A stretch of DNA of 12,158 nt from Rhodospirillaceae bacterium (GTDB lineage: Bacteria; Pseudomonadota; Alphaproteobacteria; UBA7985), in assembly GCA_002700865.1 (NCBI GenBank), contig PAFB01000024.1, positions 1 through 12,158 of the forward strand. The letters are read 5' to 3'. Under the pieces are notes generated by a model. The model did not search any database, had not been told where the DNA came from, and saw nothing but the letters and a program-made list of their open reading frames with translations. A program made the translations under genes and the position numbers. Positions 7,440 to 12,158 of the stretch are shown piece after piece (the first letter of the stretch is position 1; every line of letters starts with the position of its first letter).

Positions 7440-9061
7440 CCCTGTTGGATGTCAGAAATCTGGACGTGTTCTTTGATACCCCAGAGGGGCGGGTGGTTGG
7501 CGCGCAAGATATCAACTTCAGCATCGAGCCGGGTTGCACCACGGCGCTGGTCGGTGAATCCGGGTCCGGAAAGACGGTTTCGGCCATGTCGATCTTGCAG
7601 CTTCTGCCTTACCCGGTCGCGACGCACAGCGAGCGTTCGCAGGTGCTGTGGAAGGGCGAGAACCTGTTACAGGCCAAACCAAAGACGCTCCGCGGCATCC
7701 GTGGCAATGAGATTTCGATGATCTTTCAGGAACCACAAATCTCGCTCAACCCCGTGCAAAAGGTGGATCGGCAGGTCGCAGAGATCATCATGACCCACCA
7801 GCGCATCGACATGCGAAAAGCCCGCCAGATGGTGCCAGAGCTGCTCGAAGACGTCGGCCTGCGCGACCCCAAGCGCCAGGCGCGCTCCTATTCGCATGAG
7901 CTCAGCGGCGGGCAGCGCCAGCGCGTGATGATTGCCATGGCGCTGGCCAACAGTCCTGACCTGCTGATCGCTGACGAGCCAACCACAGCGCTGGACGTCA
8001 CCGTTCAGGCGCAGATCCTTGAGCTGCTGCGCCAGAAACAGCGCGAGCGGAATATGGCCATGCTGCTGATCACGCACGATCTCGACGTCGTCCGCGCCAT
8101 GGCTGATGATGTCGTGGTGATGGAGCGTGGGCGCGTGGTGGAAACGGGGGCGCGCGACACCACGCTGGTCGCCCCCAATCATCCCTACACGCAAAAGCTT
8201 GTCGGCAGCCAACCCAGCGGCGAGCCCAGCCCCCTGCCCGACGACGCCAAAATCGTTGTCTCAACCGACGACTTGAAGGTCCACTTTCCCATCCTCGCGG
8301 GCGTCCTCAAACGACAAGTGGGCGCGGTCAAAGCGGTGGACGGCGTGACCTTGTCGATCCGGGAAGGGGAAACACTCGGCGTGGTCGGCGAGTCCGGCTC
8401 GGGCAAGTCCACCCTGGGCATGGCGCTTTTGCGGCTGGTGTCTTCGCAGGGGCCGATTGTGTACCTCAACCAGAACATCGACACCTTTGAGCCCCAGCAG
8501 ATGGTGCCTTTGCGGCGCGAAATGCAGGTGGTGTTTCAAGACCCGTTCAGCAGCCTGTCACCCCGAATGAGCGTCAGTGAAATTATTGGTGAAGGCCTGA
8601 GCATCCATGCAACCGGCCTCAGCATCGAAGAGACTGAACAGCGTGTCATAGCGGCGCTGGAAACCGTCGGTCTTGACCCCGCCGCCCGGCACCGCTTCCC
8701 GCACGAATTCAGCGGCGGCCAGCGCCAGAGGATCGCCGTTGCGCGCGCTCTGATCCTGTCGCCCAAGCTGATTATCCTCGATGAACCGACCTCTGCGCTG
8801 GATATGACCGTGCAGGCCCAGTTGCTGGACCTTTTGCGGTCCCTTCAAGCGGATTTGGGGCTGGCCTATCTGTTTATTTCCCACGATCTGAAGGTGGTAC
8901 GCTCCATGGCGCATCGGGTTCTGGTGATGCAGACCGGCAAAGTTGTTGAGTCCGGCGACGCCCAGAGCCTGTTTGATCACCCGGCAGAACCCTATACCAA
9001 AGCCCTGTTGAAGGCGGCGACTGAATTGGCAGTGGACGACAGCGCAGCAGTCCGCCAATAG
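7436..9061 (+). CDS. yejF: ABC importer ATPase with two fused nucleotide-binding domains, YejF
   Basis: This 541-residue cytoplasmic ATPase drives peptide import by YejABE and is close in length to E. coli YejF (529). The first domain has Walker A GESGSGKT (40-47), Q-loop Q98, signature LSGGQ (156-160), Walker B LLIADE (176-181) and H-loop H214. The second has Walker A GESGSGKST (318-326), Q-loop Q368, signature FSGGQ (425-429), Walker B LIILDE (445-450) and H483. All catalytic motifs are intact in both halves. The first domain ends in HPYTQKL, the oligopeptide-transporter C-terminal motif, and the second in EPYTKAL. The start is GTG 7436, preceded by GAGGAG (7422-7427) at eight bases. The same frame stays open for 147 codons upstream inside yejE, but that stretch is a shadow. 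Confidence 0.95.
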   Translation: MTLLDVRNLDVFFDTPEGRVVGAQDINFSIEPGCTTALVGESGSGKTVSAMSILQLLPYPVATHSERSQVLWKGENLLQAKPKTLRGIRGNEISMIFQEPQISLNPVQKVDRQVAEIIMTHQRIDMRKARQMVPELLEDVGLRDPKRQARSYSHELSGGQRQRVMIAMALANSPDLLIADEPTTALDVTVQAQILELLRQKQRERNMAMLLITHDLDVVRAMADDVVVMERGRVVETGARDTTLVAPNHPYTQKLVGSQPSGEPSPLPDDAKIVVSTDDLKVHFPILAGVLKRQVGAVKAVDGVTLSIREGETLGVVGESGSGKSTLGMALLRLVSSQGPIVYLNQNIDTFEPQQMVPLRREMQVVFQDPFSSLSPRMSVSEIIGEGLSIHATGLSIEETEQRVIAALETVGLDPAARHRFPHEFSGGQRQRIAVARALILSPKLIILDEPTSALDMTVQAQLLDLLRSLQADLGLAYLFISHDLKVVRSMAHRVLVMQTGKVVESGDAQSLFDHPAEPYTKALLKAATELAVDDSAAVRQ

Positions 9062-9092
9062 TCTCCCATTGGTATAGTTTGTTCTGGGGAGA
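9062..9092 (+). promoter_or_regulatory. Possible hairpin covering the ghrA ribosome binding site
   Basis: TCTCCC (9062-9067), right after the yejF stop codon, is the exact complement of GGGAGA (9087-9092). The 3' arm covers the GGGGAG (9086-9091) that serves as ribosome binding site for ghrA. The loop would be 19 bases. It also holds TATAGT (9073-9078), which looks like a -10 box but has no good -35 partner. A six-pair stem with this loop is modest, so it may be chance. Confidence 0.25.
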
Positions 9093-9100
9093 GCCGCTGC

Positions 9101-10030
9101 ATGAAGGTACTGCTTAAGACCGATCGCTATTTGATTGGCCGCTGGAAAGATGCGGTTTACCAGCATGTCCCCGGTCTGGAAATCGTGACATTTCCCTTTG
9201 TCGGCGACCCCAGCGACATCGAAGTGGTTATCGCGTGGGAGCCGCCCCAAGGGCTGTTGGCGTCCATGCCTAACCTCAAGCTGGTGATTTCTACCGGGGC
9301 TGGGGTCGACCACATCCTCAAAGACAAAACCTTTCCCCGCGATGTTCCCCTGGTGCGCATGGTCGATCCGGGCCTGACTCAAGGCATGGTCGAATACGTG
9401 GTCATGGCCGCCCTGCTGTGCTCACGACGGATGCACCGCGCCTTTTCCGCCCAGGCGCGCAAGATGTGGGAGCCAGAAACGGTCCCGCTGGCACCGGAAG
9501 TCACCGTCGGCATCATGGGGATGGGTGTTCTTGGCCGGGCCTGCGCCGGGGCGCTGCTGGGCATGGGATACAACGTGATCGGCTGGTCGCGGACGCCTAA
9601 GAAATTTGACGAAGTCCAGACCTTTGACGGAATCGAAGGGCTGGAGAAGTTTCTCACCAGAACCCAAATCCTGGTCTGCCTGCTGCCTCTGACAGCCGAA
9701 ACTGAGGGAATACTGGGACGCGGTACCTTTAACCGGCTTCCTCCCGGTGCTGCGGTGATCAACGCAGGCCGCGGCGCGCACATGATCGAAGCCGACCTGC
9801 TCCGGGCGCTGGATATGGGCAAGATAGAGGTGGCGGTTTTGGATGTTTTCAACGAAGAACCGCTGCCCGTGGATAACCCGCTGTGGGATCATCCGCGCGT
9901 GTTTATCACGCCTCATACAGCGTCTGTCACCACCCCTGAATCGGCCATTGTCAGCGTGGCTGACGCGATTGACGAGTTGCGCAAAGGGCTACCGCTGAGC
10001 AACCTTGTGAATGTGGAATTGGGCTACTAA
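9101..10030 (+). CDS. ghrA: Glyoxylate/hydroxypyruvate reductase A (D-2-hydroxyacid dehydrogenase family)
   Basis: This 309-residue NAD(P)H-dependent cytoplasmic enzyme is expected to reduce glyoxylate and hydroxypyruvate to glycolate and glycerate; the substrate is inferred from resemblance to GhrA. The nucleotide loop is G140-M-G142-V-L-G145 within GIMGMGVLG, and WSRTPK (162-167) follows. WSRT at this place is typical of GhrA, and its Arg suggests NADPH use. The catalytic set is complete: R224 in NAGRG, E253 in NEEPLP, H272 in TPHTAS. Length and the ending GY also agree with E. coli GhrA (312 residues). ATG 9101 has GGGGAG at 9086-9091, nine bases upstream. It lies 39 bp after yejF and may be the last gene of the yej transcript. 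It converges on the M17 peptidase gene with 6 bp between stops. No strong terminator was found. Confidence 0.88.
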   Translation: MKVLLKTDRYLIGRWKDAVYQHVPGLEIVTFPFVGDPSDIEVVIAWEPPQGLLASMPNLKLVISTGAGVDHILKDKTFPRDVPLVRMVDPGLTQGMVEYVVMAALLCSRRMHRAFSAQARKMWEPETVPLAPEVTVGIMGMGVLGRACAGALLGMGYNVIGWSRTPKKFDEVQTFDGIEGLEKFLTRTQILVCLLPLTAETEGILGRGTFNRLPPGAAVINAGRGAHMIEADLLRALDMGKIEVAVLDVFNEEPLPVDNPLWDHPRVFITPHTASVTTPESAIVSVADAIDELRKGLPLSNLVNVELGY

Positions 10031-10036
10031 CCGCTG

Positions 10037-11473
10037 TTAGCGCCCTTTTTTTGAGGGCTTCCAGCCCTTCAGGAAAGTCGCAACCGCGCGGACAGAGTGG
10101 GCTTCACCGCCCGCCGGTCGTCCGGCGCGCGCAGCGGTGTTCCAGCAGAACAGATCCAAATGCGCCCACGGGATGGACTTCGGCACAAAACGCTCGAGAA
10201 ACAGCCCAGCGGTGATCGAACCCGCATAGGGGAAGCCCTCGGTGATGTTGGTCATGTCCGCGATGGAGCTTCGAAAGTTCTGGCCATAGGGCTTGTGCAA
10301 GGGCAAAGGCCACAGCAGATCGCCAACGCTGTAACCCGCTTGAGACATGCTGTGCGAGAGCGCCGCGTCGCGTGCCATCACCGGCATTAAGTCTGGCCCC
10401 AATGCCACCCGCGCCGCACCCGTAAGGGTCGCAAAGTCGACGATCAAATCGGGCTTTTGCTCGCCTGCGTATGTCAGGCAGTCGGCCAGCACCAATCGAC
10501 CCTCTGCATCGGTGTCACCAACCTCCACGGTCAGGCCCTTGCGCGTGTTGAGCACATCTCCGGGCCGAAACGCATTGCCGGAAACCGCATTTTCGACAGC
10601 GCCGATGACCACCAGCAGGTTCAGGTTCGCCCCCTGCGCCAACAGGGTCTTTGCCACCCCCAGCGCCACCGCGGAGCCTCCCATATCCTTCTTCATATGG
10701 CGCATGGAGGAGCGCGGCTTGATATCCAGACCGCCGGTGTCGAACACCACGCCCTTCCCAACCAGAGCGACCGTTGGCGCCGACTTGGAGACGGTGAACC
10801 GCAGTGCCAGAATTCGCGGCGCACGGCTGGGGACAGCACCCTTTCCGACGGCATAGGCAGCGGGAAAACCTTCGCTCAACAACTCCTCGCCCACGACTTC
10901 CTGCATGCGCCCGTCATAGGCCGTTGCGAGGTCTCGGGCGGCCTCAGCCAGTTCGGCGGGGCCGAGGTCTTCCGCTGGTGTGTTGACCAGGCGACGGGTC
11001 AGAAGGACCCCTTCAATCCAGGCCAGAGCCTCATCACGGACGGCGTTGCCCGGCCAAACCAGCTGGCGCGGCGCACGCTCGGTTGGCTTGGACTGGTAAC
11101 GCTGATCCGGCACCTGCGCCATGGCCCAGCCGAAAGCGGCTTGAGTCGCTTCATCGCGGCTGGTTCGAGTGTCCTCAAGGGCGTAACGGCCTTCGGGTAA
11201 AGCGGCAGGCAGGTGCGCCAATTTCCAACTGGCCCCCGCGTGCCGAGCGGGGGTGAAATAGACCGCCTCCAGCTCTCCATTTTCGCCCGGCGTGGTGATG
11301 ACCAGTCCGGCATTGCCGAGGTCCCCGCCCTGAGCCTGCAGCCAAGTCGCATGCCGGGAAGGCAGCGACTTGAGCCAGGCTCGTCCGGTCTTTTCAGGGA
11401 TCTCGATAAGCGGGATCGTGTCCTTGGTCGTCCGGGTCGCGAAGTACGCGGCAGCGGGGGCAACTGGGCTCAT
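10037..11473 (-). CDS. Leucyl aminopeptidase family protein (peptidase family M17)
   Basis: This 478-residue cytoplasmic dimetal aminopeptidase removes N-terminal residues from peptides. The catalytic half contains K240, D245 (VGKGVVFDTGG), K252, D263 (KKDMGG), D322 and E324 (TDAEGR), and R326. Their spacing is identical to the known active-site residues of E. coli PepA (K270 to R356, shifted by 30), so the enzyme should be active. The N-terminal half is only loosely conserved, as usual in the family. ATG 11473 has AGGA at 11484-11481, seven bases upstream. The gene lies 18 bp after a SpoIIE-type phosphatase gene on the same strand, so they are probably co-transcribed. Together with the nearby yej importer it would fit peptide use, but that link is inferred. 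It ends in an A7 run four codons before its stop codon. PepA or PepB naming cannot be decided. Confidence 0.93.
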   Translation of the reverse strand: MSPVAPAAAYFATRTTKDTIPLIEIPEKTGRAWLKSLPSRHATWLQAQGGDLGNAGLVITTPGENGELEAVYFTPARHAGASWKLAHLPAALPEGRYALEDTRTSRDEATQAAFGWAMAQVPDQRYQSKPTERAPRQLVWPGNAVRDEALAWIEGVLLTRRLVNTPAEDLGPAELAEAARDLATAYDGRMQEVVGEELLSEGFPAAYAVGKGAVPSRAPRILALRFTVSKSAPTVALVGKGVVFDTGGLDIKPRSSMRHMKKDMGGSAVALGVAKTLLAQGANLNLLVVIGAVENAVSGNAFRPGDVLNTRKGLTVEVGDTDAEGRLVLADCLTYAGEQKPDLIVDFATLTGAARVALGPDLMPVMARDAALSHSMSQAGYSVGDLLWPLPLHKPYGQNFRSSIADMTNITEGFPYAGSITAGLFLERFVPKSIPWAHLDLFCWNTAARAGRPAGGEAHSVRAVATFLKGWKPSKKGR

Positions 11474-11491
11474 GGGAGCGTCCTAATCGTG

Positions 11492-12158
11492 CTAAAGGTT
11501 TTTGACGAGGCGAAGCTTACGACCTTCTTGGCCTGCCTCACTATCATAATTATCAGAGCGGTTTTCGACCGGCGCGCCGTCGTAGCGAATGACCATCAGC
11601 GTGATGTCGTCGCTCTGTGGGTGATCGCCGGTAAAGGCTTGCACATCACGCAGCACGTTTCGAATGATATCCTTGGGTTTGCTGCTGGTCTGACTCCGCA
11701 ACAGGGCGTTCAGTGAGGCCGCGGAAAACAGCGCGTTTTCGTCATTTTCCGCTTCCGTTATGCCATCGGAGAACAGCACCAGATTGTCATCAACCACCAG
11801 CTTTATTTTCCCACTTTCGAAGGGTGCATCCGGCACCAGCCCCAGCGGCAAGCCCTTTGTCGTCGGTGTCCGGTCCACACGCAGTTCGCCGCCATTGGCG
11901 CGATGCAGCAGTAACGGCGGCTCGTGCCCAGCGTTGCAATAGGTGACTTCGCCGGTGCTACGGTCGATCACACCGTAGAACAGGGTGACGAACAAGGCCG
12001 CTTCGTTGCGTTCCGCGAGCTGCTGATTAACCGCAGCAAGGACCTGACTGGGGTCGTCGTAGAGGCGTGCTGTTGCCCGGACAAGCGAGGATGCCAGCGC
12101 ACCAAACAGCGCTGATCCCATGCCCTTGTCTGCCACGTCCGCAACCACCACCCCGGCA
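11492..12158 (-). CDS. SpoIIE-type PP2C serine/threonine phosphatase, C-terminal part (start outside window)
   Basis: The last 222 residues of a protein phosphatase of the SpoIIE/RsbU type are visible; the start lies beyond 12158. The frame is open to the edge (AGVVVADVADKG), and the GTG at 12151 lies inside the conserved motif, so it is not a start. Counted from that GTG, the motifs are VADVADKGMGSALF (3-16), FVTLFYGVID (54-63), NAGHEPPLLL (73-82), LFSDGITEAEN (127-137) and QSDDITLMVIRY (179-190). The Asp residues in DVADKG, FSDG and SDD are the metal ligands, so the core looks active. A polar tail of about 30 residues follows. Such proteins usually carry an N-terminal sensor (response-regulator, GAF, PAS or HAMP) and act in partner-switching on anti-sigma factor antagonists. 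That part and any partner cannot be seen here. The M17 peptidase follows after 18 bp. Confidence 0.93.
   Translation of the reverse strand, partial: AGVVVADVADKGMGSALFGALASSLVRATARLYDDPSQVLAAVNQQLAERNEAALFVTLFYGVIDRSTGEVTYCNAGHEPPLLLHRANGGELRVDRTPTTKGLPLGLVPDAPFESGKIKLVVDDNLVLFSDGITEAENDENALFSAASLNALLRSQTSSKPKDIIRNVLRDVQAFTGDHPQSDDITLMVIRYDGAPVENRSDNYDSEAGQEGRKLRLVKNL

Noticed and set aside
8558..9382. Open frame of 274 codons antisense to the end of yejF and start of ghrA
   Set aside because: It crosses two clearly coding genes on the other strand, has Gln- and His-rich shadow composition, and has no ribosome binding site.
10457..11200. Open frame of 247 codons antisense to the M17 peptidase gene
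   Set aside because: It overlaps the intact catalytic region of the peptidase on the other strand and resembles no family.

Overview
The window looks like an ordinary stretch of chromosome from an alphaproteobacterium with fairly high GC. Several things point there: an SRP RNA gene directly upstream of dnaX, a monofunctional prephenate dehydratase whose ACT domain reads TKLESY, and a membrane-anchored CycM-type cytochrome c. Most of the genes belong to families common in this class. The order or genus cannot be fixed from the sequence alone. No mobile element, CRISPR array, tRNA or phage gene was seen, and codon use looks even from end to end.

Layout. Positions 1-195 (minus) hold the first 65 codons of dnaX. 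Just upstream of it, on the same strand, lies the small SRP RNA gene ffs (about 285-374). nudC (418-1485, plus) diverges from ffs across only about 43 bp, and a 10-bp palindrome in that gap may serve as a -10 element. nudC converges on pheA (1510-2346, minus). pheA diverges from cycM (2536-3123, plus), which ends in a strong intrinsic terminator (3167-3200).

The centre is a complete peptide-type ABC importer operon, yejA-yejB-yejE-yejF (3298-9061, plus). It has a 33-bp gap after the binding protein gene and 4-bp start/stop overlaps between the other genes. A GhrA-type 2-hydroxyacid dehydrogenase (9101-10030) follows 39 bp later and may share the transcript. An inverted repeat there could cover its ribosome binding site.

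The right end runs on the minus strand. An M17 (leucyl) aminopeptidase (10037-11473) lies downstream of a SpoIIE-type PP2C phosphatase whose start is outside the window (11492-12158), with 18 bp between them. They look like one transcription unit. It meets ghrA tail to tail with only 6 bp between the stop codons.

Taken together, the genes cover protein targeting and replication (ffs, dnaX), NAD(H) and capped-RNA turnover (nudC), phenylalanine synthesis (pheA), respiration (cycM), peptide uptake (yejABEF), keto-acid reduction (ghrA), peptide breakdown (M17) and signalling (PP2C). I found no convincing new biological system. The findings are small regulatory or motif-level points.
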